NCBI RefSeq assembly: GCF_034140825.1
Contig: NC_089039.1
Span: forward strand, 23,543,501 to 23,607,500
DNA: 64,000 nt
Origin: Oryza sativa Japonica Group
Lineage: Eukaryota; Streptophyta; Magnoliopsida; Poales; Poaceae
Direction of reading: 5' to 3'
Both the position numbers and the translations under genes were made by a program. A model generated the notes under the pieces. It worked only from the letters and a program-made list of their open reading frames with translations. It did not search any database and was not told the origin of the DNA. Below are positions 34,167 through 45,717 of the stretch, in pieces (positions within the stretch are counted from its first letter, which is position 1; every line of letters starts with the position of its first letter).

Positions 34167-36200
34167 ATGGCCAACGCGAGGAACGCGGCTGCCGCGTCGC
34201 CGCCGCCGCCGTCGTCGTCTTCTTCGTATTCCTCGTCGGCGTCCGACGGGGAGATCCTCCGATCGCTGCACCGCCTGGCGAGGGATCTGGCTGCGGCGGA
34301 GGCGCCGGCGCCGTTCTTGGAGACGGTGTTCGCGGCGGTGTCCAGGCGCGCGAAGCTTCTCGCCGCGGTGTTCGACGACCTGCTCCGGTGCGGGAGGCTG
34401 CCGCGGTCGGCGTCGCTGTGCCTGCGCGAGGTGCTGCTCGTGCTGCAGCGGTTCAAGGCGGTGGTGGCCGACTGCTCGGCGCGCAGCCGGATGCGGCTGC
34501 TACTGCAGGCCGACGAGGTGGCGGCGCGGGTGCGTGAGCTGCAGCATGACCTGGCCACGCTGCTGGATCTTCTCCCCGTTCCCGAGCTCGGGCTCGCCGA
34601 CGACGTGGTGGACCTCCTCGCGCTCGCGTCCCGGCAGTGCCGGCGGAGCTCGCCGTCGGCGGACGCCGCGGAGCACGAGCTGAAGACCGGGGTGCTGGCG
34701 CTGATCCAGGAGGTGGAGAGGGAGATCGTGCCGGAGAGGGAGAGGCTGGAGGGCATCCTCGAGGAGGTTGGCATCAACGACCCGGCGTGCTGCAGCGACG
34801 AGATCGAGACACTGGAGCGGGAGATCGGCGACCGCGTGGCGGAGAGGTGGACGTCGGCCATGATTGCGCTCGTTGGGCTCCTCCGGTACGCCAAGTGCGT
34901 CCTCTTCACCGCGGCCACGCCGCGGCCGATGGACACCAAGGTGGATGTTGACGACGATGACGATGACGACGACGCCGAGCCGCCGTCGCCGCCGCCGGAC
35001 TTCCGGTGCCCCATCTCTCTCGATCTGATGCGCGACCCGGTTGTGTCGGCGAGCGGCCAGACGTACGACCGGGAGTCCATCACCCGGTGGTTCGGCTCCG
35101 GCAAGTCGACGTGCCCCAAGACTGGGCAGGTGCTGGCCAATCTGGAGCTTGTCCCCAACAAGGCGCTCAAGAACTTGATCTCGCGGTGGTGCCGGGAGAA
35201 CGGCGTCGCCATGGAGAGCTCCGAGCCAAGCAAGCCCGAGCCAGCGCCGGTGGTGACCGCGAACAAGGCGGCGTTGGAGGCGGCGCGCATGACGGCGTCG
35301 TTCCTCGTCAAGAAGCTCTCCGTCTCCTTCTCCCCCGCCGCGGCCAACCGCGTGGTGCACGAGATCCGGCAGCTCGCCAGGTCCGGCAACGACACGCGCG
35401 CCTTCATCGGGGAGGCCGGCGCCGTCCCGCTCCTCGTGCCGCTGCTCCACTCCGACGACACCGCCACCCAGCTCAACGCCGTCACGGCGCTGCTCAACCT
35501 GTCCATCCTCGACGCCAACAAGAAGCGCATCATGCACGCCGAGGGCGCCGTCGAGGCGATCTGCCACGCCATGGGCTCCGGCGCGACGTGGCGCGCCAAG
35601 GAGAACGCGGCGGCCACCGTGCTCAGCCTGGCGTCCGTCCATTCCTACCGCCGCCGGCTTGGCCGGAACCCACGCGTCGTCGAGAGGGTCGTGCACCTCG
35701 TGCGCACCGGCCCCTCCAGCACCAAGAAGGACGCGATCGCCGCGCTCCTGTGCCTGTCCGGCGAGAGGGAGAACGTCGGGAAGCTCGTGGAAGCCGGCGC
35801 CGCGGAGGCGGCGCTGTCGGCGATCAGCGAGGAGGAGACCGCCGTGGCGGTGCTGGCGTCGCTGGCCAAGCGCGGCGGCGCGGAGGCGATCGTGAACATC
35901 GACGGCGCGGTGGTGCGCCTCGTGGCCGAGCTGCGGCGCGGCACGGAGTGGTCAAGGGAGTGCGCGGCCGCCGCGCTGGTGCTGCTCTGCCGCCGCGTGG
36001 GCGCCGCCGTGGTGGCGCAGGTGATGTCGGTCTCCGGCGTGGAGTGGGCGATATGGGAGCTGATGGCCACCGGCACGGAGCGCGCGCGGCGCAAGGCCGC
36101 GTCGCTCGGCAGGGCATGCCGGCGTTGGGCCGCGGCGGAGCAAACCGCGGAGTACCCCGCCACCTCCGACGTCACGACGACGGCCATTACAGCGTCGTGA
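34167..36200 (+). CDS. Plant U-box E3 ubiquitin ligase with ARM repeats (PUB17-like)
   Basis: E3 ligase of the UND/U-box/ARM class related to Arabidopsis PUB17-PUB19 and tobacco ACRE276, known in immunity-linked cell death and stress responses. 677 residues, single exon. The ATG at 34167 has a good context (AACAAAATGG) and gives MANARNAAAA; the frame is open a little further upstream but without an ATG. An N-terminal UND helical domain covers about residues 20-250. An acidic D-rich linker lies at about 255-270. The U-box at about 277-350 begins PDFRCPISLDLMRDPVV and includes GQTYDRESI and CPKTGQ. ARM repeats run from about 365 to 660, with recurring LLNLSI- and ENAAATVLSL-like helices. The end has the RARRKAASL motif typical of this clade. 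GC content is very high, typical of grass single-exon genes. Target and inducers cannot be read from sequence. Confidence 0.93.
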   Translation: MANARNAAAASPPPPSSSSSYSSSASDGEILRSLHRLARDLAAAEAPAPFLETVFAAVSRRAKLLAAVFDDLLRCGRLPRSASLCLREVLLVLQRFKAVVADCSARSRMRLLLQADEVAARVRELQHDLATLLDLLPVPELGLADDVVDLLALASRQCRRSSPSADAAEHELKTGVLALIQEVEREIVPERERLEGILEEVGINDPACCSDEIETLEREIGDRVAERWTSAMIALVGLLRYAKCVLFTAATPRPMDTKVDVDDDDDDDDAEPPSPPPDFRCPISLDLMRDPVVSASGQTYDRESITRWFGSGKSTCPKTGQVLANLELVPNKALKNLISRWCRENGVAMESSEPSKPEPAPVVTANKAALEAARMTASFLVKKLSVSFSPAAANRVVHEIRQLARSGNDTRAFIGEAGAVPLLVPLLHSDDTATQLNAVTALLNLSILDANKKRIMHAEGAVEAICHAMGSGATWRAKENAAATVLSLASVHSYRRRLGRNPRVVERVVHLVRTGPSSTKKDAIAALLCLSGERENVGKLVEAGAAEAALSAISEEETAVAVLASLAKRGGAEAIVNIDGAVVRLVAELRRGTEWSRECAAAALVLLCRRVGAAVVAQVMSVSGVEWAIWELMATGTERARRKAASLGRACRRWAAAEQTAEYPATSDVTTTAITAS

Positions 36201-37083
36201 AATTCCACCACGGCCACATTGATTAATTCATAGGAGCAGATAAAATTTCGATTTTTTTTCCCACGCACAACGAATGCTTGTACAAAAAAAAAAATTGTTT
36301 CTTGCCTTCAAGGCCTTCACGATTCTTTGGTTCATGGGACCAGTTTGAGTAATTGATAAACTGCACATACAATTATACAAAGATCCATTTCTCTCCAAAT
36401 CTTGTCACATATTTCTCTTGTCTCATAAGTAACACAAAGAGAAAAAGAGATGTCACCAACTTGTACAAATGCTTGTGAATTGTGATCATCTCCACTTCCC
36501 CCATTCTATAATTCTTTAATTTCTGTATCCACATCGACGCAACAACTGTACGATTTCATTTCATTCCAGCTACCAATATGAAAGATGTGAACAAAAGCAT
36601 CACAATAATTGTGTAGTTGATGGCTTGCAACTAGGAGGCGCCCGTGATGAGTGCTCACTCACTTAGTTGCTTGAGCTGCCGGGGACCAAATTGCCAGCCA
36701 TTCCCGGCCATCCAATTTGGAGGAGAAAAAAGAAAAAAAAAGAACAAAGCGAGCGCACGCTACCTAACGAAACAACGAATATGTTGCTCCGCGCGAGAGA
36801 GTGCAGCAAAGCATAAAACAGCTTGCAAATTCACCGGCTTTTGGGCAGAAAAAGGCCGTAGCTTTAGTGCCAGCAAGAGCCAGTGTGCATCCATACTGTT
36901 GATAGATTGTAGGAATATCTCGTATCTTTGGATGCATGTCTCGCTGTTCCGGCCATTGACATCGCCTGATGCTGGCCATATGTGTTTCCCTTTGACCAAA
37001 GCAAGATGGTAGTATTATGTTCTTCTTTCTACTACTACTACTTGTCTACTAGTAGTCTATGCAATGTTAATGTTAAAAGTAGT
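36201..37083. other. Intergenic, downstream of the U-box gene
   Basis: The first 200-300 bases are probably the 3' UTR of the U-box gene. An open frame at 36644-37012 (122 codons) has no recognisable motif. No gene supported. Confidence 0.4.
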
Positions 37084-37292
37084 AGGCTCCCATCGGATAG
37101 CATAATAAGCTAAAAAAAACCAAATTTTAAATTTTCGAGCTTAATTTTGAGATATTTTTAACGTAGTTTCTTTTTAACATTGGCTTTTAAGTCACAAAGA
37201 ACATATTTATAAAAGTTTTACCCACAAATTTATTTTTATTTTCTAATAAGCCGTTTTAACTTATTAGGAAATAAGCCAAACGATGGAGACCG
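37084..37292. mobile_element. MITE-like inverted repeat element
   Basis: About 209 bp with GGCTCCCATCGGATAGC at the left and GCCAAACGATGGAGACC inverse at the right. The inner part resembles the element at 20834-21057 (ATTTTTAACGTAG and CTAATAAGCC blocks). Confidence 0.5.
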
Positions 37293-37622
37293 TAAAGGCG
37301 TCTGCTGAATTTGATTAGTGTGACTTGAGACGGGTGTTGTTCTTCCTCTTGCTGTTGCGTGGCTGGAAAGATGGGCGTGTGGTTCCTTCCTGCCAGGGAA
37401 CTAAGTGTGTCATTATTGGTGTAAACAATCTAGGTTTTGTTTGTTATAATCATACGGCGCTATTTAATTACATTGCATGCCAGTTTAAACACGGTTGACA
37501 GTAGCTTTCTGGACCAGCCGTGTTGTTTCGGATGCTCTCTCTTCGTCTTTAATTGGGAGGTTATTCTGAATCATAGTATGTATGAGTGGATCGTATTTGG
37601 ACTTGGAAAATTTGTCTATTTG

Positions 37623-37837
37623 GGGCCTGTTCACTTTGATGTTAAAAAAAAACTTACCAAAATTTTAGCATTACCGAAATTTTGGCAAATATGCTAAAAT
37701 TTTGGCAACTTACCAAAATTTTGGCAGGATTTCTTATATAGTTACCAAAATTTGGCAGCAAACTAAATGTAGGTATTTTTTTGGCAACTTTACTAAAATT
37801 TAGTAAGATTGAAAATGGCATCAAAGTGAACAGGCCC
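37623..37837. mobile_element. MITE, GGGCCTGTTCACTTTGATG ends
   Basis: About 215 bp with near-perfect inverted ends GGGCCTGTTCACTTTGATG and its inverse, and TTG on both flanks. The interior consists of repeats of CCAAAATTTTGGCA in both directions. Tourist-like by its ends, but the 3-bp flank TTG is not the usual TWA. Confidence 0.65.
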
Positions 37838-38660
37838 TTGGACTGCACCTGAGCATGGAAAGGGTTGAAGTTAGCCTATTAATTGACAAGTAACCAGACT
37901 GAATCAATTCAGGACTCATCAGGTGGTGTTATTTTCTAATAACAACTACATACTTTTCCCCCAAATGCAGCAACACAGGACTGCTTCTTCTTTGCATACT
38001 TGTGCTACTATTAAGGAGCATGTGCTATTTAGACGTACTAGTTCTTGATAAGTCAAGGGGTGTACTTGTTGTACTACATGCAGCTATTGATCCTCATCAA
38101 TCGATCACTTATGTCTTCCAGATTGATCTGCAAGGTTGGAGAAATGGAGAGAGCTTCATGGTTGCCACAGTGTTTTTCTGTTCGGAGAGGGAGAATTGTT
38201 AGGTGACATGTTTAACACGCCTGCATTTTGATGACAAGGACAACCGGCGTTGGGTCTCCTCTTTTAAAAAAGGTTTGGTAATCGGGTAACCATCGCCAAT
38301 GGCATGAAGCAAGAGAGCAATATAACGTCAGATTATGTTCTTCCTCTTCTTCTTTTTTTTTAACCTGGCAGTTGGCCAGTTGTTACTTGTTACTGACCAA
38401 CTGAGGAAGGAGGTAAAGATATTTTAAAGTGGCATGCTAATTAGTAACTGGATGTCATGAATAAGAAATGTAGGAGCATGAGAAACACATGGAACTGGAG
38501 TTGTATGTTTAGTTGTACTATATGCTTAGGGATATTGCAAGATTAGAGAGAACAAAAATGTTTGAATATACTCCCTCCTTCCCTAAATGTTTGACACCGT
38601 TGACTTTTTTAAACATGTTTGACCGTTTGTCTTATTCAAAAACTTTTATGAAATGTGTAA

Positions 38661-38714
<54 letters not shown>

Positions 38715-39737
38715 GAAAGTATATTTAACAATAAATCAAATGATACGAAAAGAATTAATAATTACTTAAATTTTTTGAATAAGACGAACGGTCAAACATT
38801 TTTAAAAAAGTCAACGGCGTCAAATATTTTAGGATAGAGGGAGTAGTTGATTGGATGATTTGAGAATAAAAAAATGTAGGATTTTGGATAAATGATGTGA
38901 ATTACATTAAAAAAATCCTAAAACTATATTGACTTATTCGTTATTCTAAATGGTCAGACAGGAGAAGTTTCCTTAGAATTTCAAATCTCACATAGATTCC
39001 TGAAGACTAAAGAGAGCCACTGTTCCAAAGGGCACATGGTTCCCTTCCAAAAGATGGGCGCAGTGCCTAATTGCTCAGTGCAGTTCAGCTGGCAGGAAAG
39101 CAACGCAGCAGGCATAACATTAGACGGATTTGTATGATCTTCAGATACCAATTCAGCATTTCAGTTCAGTGATTTATTTATAACTGACTGTCACCCAACA
39201 AAATCTCGATGTAAAGCAAATCAGAAGTGTTTTTTTCTTGTTGACAACTTGACATTATGCATCATGATACAGACATATGTTTTTAGGTATCATCCAGAGG
39301 ATTTCTAATCGGTCCATTCGGCTTCCAGAAATTTCAATTCAGATCATGTTGTTGTGATCTCTGATCTGTACTCCCTCTTGTACAGTTGTACTGGCTGTTT
39401 GCTTATTCAAATCTTCAGACATGCAGTGCACCACTGTCATCAGGTATCCCCATTCAACTTGATCCTGCAGACCATGAAAGTGGCAGATTTATCATGACTA
39501 TATCAGATTTCAAACTCCCGTATGCAAACAAGGTACCGCACTCGCAAAAAGGAAAAATCTTAATGCAGTGATTCGAATCACGTCCTGTTCTCCCTCTCCC
39601 TTTGCGTCTCTGCTTGTTGATATTGATGCTTAATGCTATATTATACGCTTTGGTATCTCCCAGACGATTTGGAAACTGGAATCAGGCCATTCGGCTTAGG
39701 GATTTCAATGATCAGGGCGTGGATTTTTTCGAAAATG
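37838..39737. other. Intergenic
   Basis: Apart from the Stowaway element at 38571-38843 I see no gene. A stretch at 39386-39540 keeps an open frame ending at a splice-like GTACCG and could be a gene scrap, but no family is recognised. Confidence 0.4.
38571..38843. mobile_element. Stowaway-like MITE with internal TA repeat
   Basis: Flanked by TA; ends CTCCCTCCTTCCCTAAATGT and its inverse. Sister of the element at 49897-50113, but with an added run of about 48 bp of TA (about 38664-38711) at a place where the sister has only a short ATATGTATA. Confidence 0.82.
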
Positions 39738-40495
39738 CTGCGCGTCGGGCGCCGAGCGGCTGAAGAAAAAAATCGGACGCCTCCAACCACGTAATAAGTA
39801 TTTTAAATAGCTTTAAAATAATTTTTCTTCTCAACTAATTATCCAATCTACGATCCGATCACACCGTTATATTCGTTGCAATTAAATCTTTATAACAAGA
39901 TCACACATGATTATATTTCGATAAAAAAATATTTTAGCTTTTTTATTGATATTGTTTTAGAATGCTGCATATGGTTTTTTTTATGTTTCGACCAGTAATT
40001 TTACAATGTTTCAGCTAGTGTACTCGTGATGTTTCACTATGTACTGATCAAATTTTGCAGTGGATTTTAATATTATGGGACGCGTCGTTGCAACAAATCA
40101 CACATATATTTTGGAAACTCTCTATTAAGAGAATTTGTTTCTTTTTTTTCACTAAAAAGTTTCACCTAGTGTACTCACAATGTTTCACTTTATATAGATC
40201 TAATGTTGCAGCAAACTAAAACATTCCATTGCAACAAAAAAAATTCACATATTTTGGAAACCCCCTATTAAGGGAATTCGTTTCATTTTTTGTTCCACCG
40301 AAAAATGTTTCACCTAGTATACTCACAATGTTTCGCTATGTATGGATCATATATTGCAGTGAACTTACATTCTTTTGCTATTTGCTGAAACATTGTTTTT
40401 TATATAAGGTGAAACAACACCCGATTTAAACGAGTGAAACATTTTCACTCTACTTAGTGAAACAATTCCGATATACCTAGCGGAACATCGTGTAA

Positions 40496-43483
40496 TCTAT
40501 TATATACTAAAAGTCCATTAAACTTTCTACAAACGCTCCTAAACCGCTACATGGCTCCTAGAAACACTCCCATACCATCACGTGGCGCTCTAACAAATTA
40601 TAGAAATTCCAAGAAAAAAACAAACATCCGATCATTGATTTTCACTTCACATGGTGGACCCATCGTTTTACAACATTAGATCTATCTTATATATTAAAAA
40701 TATATTCAAAAAACCCATCCATATCCCCTCCGTCATGTACATACCTAGGTACTCCTCTCTCCTTTCTTCCATTTATAGGAAGCAAAGTTTTTTATATTAA
40801 AATATCAATCTATTATTATATAGTAAAAATCCATTACACTTCCTATAAATATTCTTAAATCACGTGGTGTTCCTATAAATACTCGTACGCCGTCACATGA
40901 TATTGTTTAATCTCACGGTCGATTTTCATTTAAATTGATAGATCCGTTATTTTAGATCACTAGATTAGATGTATTATTTAAAAAAGTAATAATTCCCTCG
41001 TGTATATTGTGGGCCGGAATATAAGAAACCAAACAAAATACTCCGTGTACGTACGTACGTACGACTGGAAAATAAAAGATGAAGCTTACCTACTGTTCCT
41101 AGAAGAAAGAAATCATACGTACGGACTTACGATAAAAACGATAAAATAAAAAAAAAACATACGTAACATACGTACGTACTGCCATTGAAAAAAAACAATG
41201 GTCTATAACATAGGATTTTCTACTATTTAAAAAATAAAATATAATACTCTATAAACTTGCGCAAATATATGTAGTTAAAATAGATCTTCAACAATAAAAA
41301 AATATCCTATCATTAAACATCATTTAAATTATTTTAAAATTATATATCTAATGTGTGATCAAGTCGGATTCCTATAATTAAATAAATATTGATGTATATA
41401 TACCTAAATACATCATAACACATGAGACCGACATATAATAAATAATGTTATCATAATATTTTAAAGGAAAAAGGACAAAGTACCCCCGAATTATTATGGT
41501 CGACCGAATTACCCCCATAAACCCGAAAGCTACACATCTTTCACCCTCAACTATTAATACCGAACGAATTACTAGTTGTCTTAACCCGGGGTGGTTTTGA
41601 TCCTACGTGGCAGTCCAGTCAGTATTTTCTAAAAAAAATTGGTGGGACCCACCTATCATATCTCCCCCTCCCCTCTTCCCCCTCTCTCACTTTCTTATCC
41701 CTCCACGTTTGTCAATCGACAAGGCTGGGGACGACGAGCGGCGGGGCGAAGGAGTATGAGTGGTGAGTGGCGGACGCGGCTAGGGGCGACGAGCAGTGGA
41801 GGCGGCTCCTCCTCAGCCTCCGCTGGTGCGCACCTCCTTGACGACCGCGTGGCTTCTCCACGGCCTCCACCGGCACGCGAAGAGGACAACAACGGCGGGG
41901 CGGAGGAGCTTGAGTGGTGGAGGCAGCGAGCGGTGGAGGCGGCTCCTCCTCGGCTATCTCAGCCGCCACATGCGCACTCCGACGGATGCCATCGTCTCCA
42001 TCCTTTTTGTCACATCTCATCATCACATGACAGTCGGCGGAGCGAGCAGGTGCGCTGGTCCTCCATTGCCAGGTTCGGTTGCACCCCCGCCATCGAGAAC
42101 TCCCCTAAAAAATGCGGTCGCAGCTCCATCTACCATAGCATGCCATCCCACCACGTTTCTTAATCGATCCCCACCACCAATGCCTCTCTCCTGACGAGAC
42201 AAAAAGCAACAATCAATCAAAGAACAACGAGGTGGATCAATCGTGAGAGCAAGAGCAGGGCAATAGATGAAGGAGAAGGACAAGAGAGTTGAGGCGGTGA
42301 AGACCCTGCAGCAAGGGGAGGGAGAAGAAAGACAGGCTGGGGAAAGGGATTGAGGAAGAGAGGGAGAGATAGGGGAGAGGGGAGAGAGATAGAGAGGGTA
42401 GAGGGTGTGACATGTAGGTCTCACCTATTTTATTTTTTTAAAAAAATACCGACTGGATTGTCACGTAGGAATAAAACCACTCCAGGTTGAGTTAGGGGGT
42501 AATTCGTCCGGTATTAATAGTTGAGGGTGAAAGATGTCTGGTTTCGGGTTTAGGGGGCTAATTCATACTTTTTTCTATTTTAAATAATTTCACATCATAT
42601 TTCAGGTGTCAAATATCACTTGATGACTATATAGCGCTAATTTAAATTTACGTATGTAAAATAAATGAAAATAACACAATTTAGTTGTGTATTTTTAAGT
42701 AAATCTGATTTACTTTTAATTTGTTTGAAAACAACACAATTTTGGTTGATAATCTGTTTGATTTTTTACAACTATTTCATTAGTATCTGATAAGTGGGAA
42801 ACATAAATGTTACACATATGTAAAAAATATGAAAAATATTTTAAGCCAATGATCTTGCTATAATACAACCACTTAATCCATCATAAGATTTATGGTCATA
42901 TATGTATGTTTTTGTCTTTTTCAAATAGTTTTGATAACAAATGAACAATCAAGTAACATGCACAATAAACTATTTATGATATATTTTCTAATAGTTGAGG
43001 AATTCCTACACATCAGACATAATTTGATGGATGTATGTTATACACCCTATTGACGTGTCTATAAAGTATTCTTCAATAAATTATTTATTGTAAATAAGTT
43101 TAGGAAAATAGATTCATTCATCAAATTAATTAGTAAAAGTGTCTCATATAATTATGAACAATTAATAGGCGTTGAAAAAACCAAACGCAAAAGTATTGAT
43201 ATTTATCAAAATATAACAAATAATATGGTGCTTTGGAGATTATCGTGGTAGCATTTAAAAAACATTTATCCTGATTAAAAAAATCACATATAGTATAAAT
43301 AGATATGAAACAACTCCAGTATTCCATTATTATTCCATTATCATGACACGTGTTTAAAAAAACATGTTTAAAATAGAGTCAAGATCTATTTTAAAAATAT
43401 CAACTACACGTAAACATTCATAATAAAAAATCAATCAACATTAAATAAGTGCCCGCGCACACATGCGCGGGCTACTTTCCTAG
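40496..43483 (+). mobile_element. Non-autonomous Helitron with a nested MULE
   Basis: The 5' end reads TCTATTATATACTAAAAGTC after an A. The 3' end has the hairpin GCCCGCGCACACATGCGCGG (stem arms GCCCGCGCA/TGCGCGGGC) followed about nine bases later by CTAG and then T. This is the Helitron signature: 5' TC, 3' hairpin plus CTRR, insertion between A and T. No Rep/helicase is encoded. About 1.1 kb of its length is the later MULE insertion. A second Helitron-like 5' start near 40810 suggests an older copy inside. Confidence 0.78.
41466..42575. mobile_element. Mutator-like element, long TIRs, 9-bp target duplication
   Basis: Inverted ends of roughly 190 bp share CATCTTTCACCCTCAACTAT and TACGTG/CACGTA blocks. 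A perfect 9-bp target duplication TATTTTAAA flanks the element (41457-41465 and 42576-42584), diagnostic of Mutator-like elements. The interior (about 41690-42370) is GC-rich with open frames on both strands, none recognised, so it may be a Pack-MULE. Nested in the Helitron. Confidence 0.85.
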
Positions 43484-43965
43484 TATTTAAAAATAATTCA
43501 ATAATATGCTAATTTTTTTTCGTCGGAATATACCATGTGTGGTTTTGTTTTGAAGATTTAATTGCAACGAATTTAATGTTGCAATCGAATCATGATTTGG
43601 ATAAGTAATTTAAGAGAAAAATCAGTTTTAAAGTAGTTTTGCACGTAAATCGGGCGCTGACGTCAGCGCCTGATTTCCCTAGCCCGGATCGGTAGGCGCG
43701 TCCGGATTTTTTGACCTACTTGATCCATGCGTGTTTGCATCTGCAAACGAGTTGATTAAGATTATCACTCGGCCACGTGCACCACATGGCTCGAACACAG
43801 AATATAGATGCAGAGGAACCAAAACTGGGGAAGACATTAACGATGTAATCGTCGATCAGCTTCCAAATTCACTGAAATTTGGCGACGTAAGTTCAGAGAA
43901 CTGACTGTACAAAAAGCCTGAGGCATAACTCCGGTCAGGATTCATAACTGTACAAAAGTTGATTT

Positions 43966-44008
43966 TCTTTTTTTTTTTTTGGGGGGGGGGGGGCGGGGAG
44001 GGGGGGAC
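43966..44008. repeat. Poly-T / poly-G tract
   Basis: About twelve T followed by thirteen or more G, then interrupted G runs (CGGGGAGGGGGGG). It lies about 110 bp beyond the 3' end of the RING gene and could form a quadruplex. Confidence 0.9.
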
Positions 44009-44117
44009 AGATGAAGTACACTTCTACAATATCAGCAAACTAGTTTCAAAACCAGAATTAGAACTGCAGCCGGTATATTTCAGTATTTGTTCGTGCCGAA
44101 AAGTTTAGTGACATCGT

Positions 44118-44561
44118 CTACCGATACGTGGGAGCAGCTAGCCTTGCAGCCGGAGGGACCAGGACGAGCTCACGGCAGCACGGGCAGGTGCGTCTCGTCG
44201 TCAGCCACTCGTCGACGCAGGCGGCGTGGAATGCGTGCCGGCAGCGACCCGGCCGCCGGCACCTCTCGCCGTCGCGCATCTCCTCCAGGCATATGCTGCA
44301 GCTCCTGCCGCCGCCGCCGCAGTAGGCGAACCACGGCAGCCGCCGCAGCTGGTCTGGCGTTAAACCGTCCTTATTGTCGCCGCCAACGTCGTCGTCGTCT
44401 TCGTCGCTATAATCTGTGTACCAGGAATCAGAGTCGTAAGAGTCATCGACGACGCCGTCGATGTAGGTGTCGTCGTCCTCGCCGACGGCGCACCACCAAG
44501 GGAGGACCAACATCGCGACTCCAGCGACGGCGCCGGTGAAGAGTAACAGGGAGAACGGCAT
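44118..44561 (-). CDS. Small membrane RING-H2 zinc-finger protein (ATL-like)
   Basis: Probable RING-type E3 ligase of 147 residues. The start at 44561 gives MPFSLLLF; no in-frame ATG exists further upstream. Residues 3-22 form a hydrophobic membrane segment. An acidic D/S/Y-rich spacer (27-65) follows, then a GLD-like motif (GLTPDQLRRLPWFAY, 66-80). The RING-H2 finger at 88-129 has C88, C91, C107, H109, H112, C115, C126 and C129 in the right order. The arrangement of membrane segment, GLD and RING-H2 is the ATL class layout, though the basic region is short. A CAG acceptor-like site lies directly before the ATG, so an upstream leader exon (near 44660-44690) is possible. Substrate unknown. Confidence 0.85.
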   Translation of the reverse strand: MPFSLLLFTGAVAGVAMLVLPWWCAVGEDDDTYIDGVVDDSYDSDSWYTDYSDEDDDDVGGDNKDGLTPDQLRRLPWFAYCGGGGRSCSICLEEMRDGERCRRPGRCRHAFHAACVDEWLTTRRTCPCCRELVLVPPAARLAAPTYR

Positions 44562-45572
44562 CTGCACGAAGAGAAGGATCAGTTTGCGTATCGCCGAAGG
44601 CGAAGCAGCGTCGTGATCGGATTTATTGGTTAGCAACTTTGCATTGTCCGATATCGGAATTCGAAACCGACCATGAACATGAAGAGGGGTTGCGAATCAG
44701 AAGGGAAGAAGGATAGGGAGGAGGAGAAAGGAACGGGGATTTGTTGAGTTCGAAGGATAAAACGACGGCCCATATACGCTTAGGTGGGCCTACGGTTGTA
44801 GGGCCCTTTCACCATCTTCCTCTTTAGTGGGCCGAGGCCGAATGGGCTGGCAGGCGGCGACGCGAGAACAGCCCAATCTTTTACCGACGGCGACCGACGA
44901 ACGTTCCCGTGTGCGAACAAGGCGCCACGGCCGCGTTCTCACCTCGCTCACTGGCTTCTCCGGCGAGGTGATGCGAGAATTTTTCTTAATGCAGCGGGGC
45001 GTACTGCGTGTTCTCCCCCGACCTTTTGCTTGCTATCACTAGAGATTTTCTAGGGATTTTTTTAAAATTTTAATATCTCGAATGAATGTCTCTTTGTTTA
45101 TCTATAAATCGTCTAAATAGTTATAGAAAATATTTAAAAATTTATAGCATTTTTACAACACATATATCATTTAAAAGATTTTAGATCCAAACACAACTCA
45201 CACATTGAACTAAAAAAAAGATAATAATGTCGGAAAAAAACCCTAGGGTTCAGGGCTTTAAGTTTGGAAGGTGGTAGAGGGGATAGGGAGGTGGAAGGGA
45301 GGCTTTAGAAAGATGGTCTTGGACGGCTATTGGACCTACCATGCAGAGCCGCACGTATGAAGCAGGGTGGCAGGCAGGATCAACAACAATGGCATTGGAT
45401 CTAGAGCGGTTAGGAGAAAAGGGGGTGAGAACTGAGAAGGGCCAGTGTGGCGGGCCTCACATTTTGCATTCCCTTGTAGAGTGGGGTTTTAAATGTTTAC
45501 ATCTCTGCGACAAAGCCCCATGAAAAAAAGGGCTAAATGAGAATGATGCATTGATAAAAGTGAAAAAAAATA
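44562..45572. other. RING gene upstream region and intergenic
   Basis: Probable leader and promoter of the RING gene to about 44800, then anonymous sequence. GC-rich 44770-45030 has a short open frame without motif. No gene supported. Confidence 0.4.
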
Positions 45573-45717
45573 TTCCCTCCGTCCTAAAATATAACAATTT
45601 TGGGGTTGGATGGGACACATCCTAATCCAATGAATCTAGATAAAAGATTGTCCAAATTCGTTGGACTAAGATATGTCTCATCCAATTCTAAATTATTGTA
45701 TTTTGGAACGGATATAG
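45573..45717. mobile_element. Stowaway-like MITE
   Basis: About 145 bp between TA dinucleotides, ends TTCCCTCCGTCCTAAAATAT and a decayed inverse (TATTTTGGAACGGATATAG). The interior has inverse copies of GGATGGGACACATCC-type sequence. Confidence 0.7.

Larger units (their letters stand above)
39738..43710. mobile_element. Outer inverted-repeat element hosting the Helitron
   Basis: A left arm (about 39738-39960) and right arm (about 43490-43710) are inverted copies, sharing blocks such as ATTCGTTGCAATTAAATCTT and a GGGCGC..GCG-rich tip. Between them lie AT-rich filler with repeated AAAAATGTTTCACCTAGT-type sequence (40000-40495) and the Helitron. It is probably a non-autonomous Mutator-like or foldback element. 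No target duplication was identified; borders are approximate. Confidence 0.5.

Noticed and set aside
34067-36268. Long minus-strand and alternative-frame proteins across the U-box gene (up to 516 residues)
   Set aside because: Shadow frames caused by the very high GC content at third codon positions of the real gene; they have no motif and no start context.
39386-39571. Possible exon
   Set aside because: An open stretch with a splice-like end but no recognisable family and no partner exons; noted as a possible scrap only.
44562-44636. N-terminal extension of the RING protein to 44636
   Set aside because: The extension would start at TTG, and a splice-acceptor-like CAG directly precedes the ATG at 44561.
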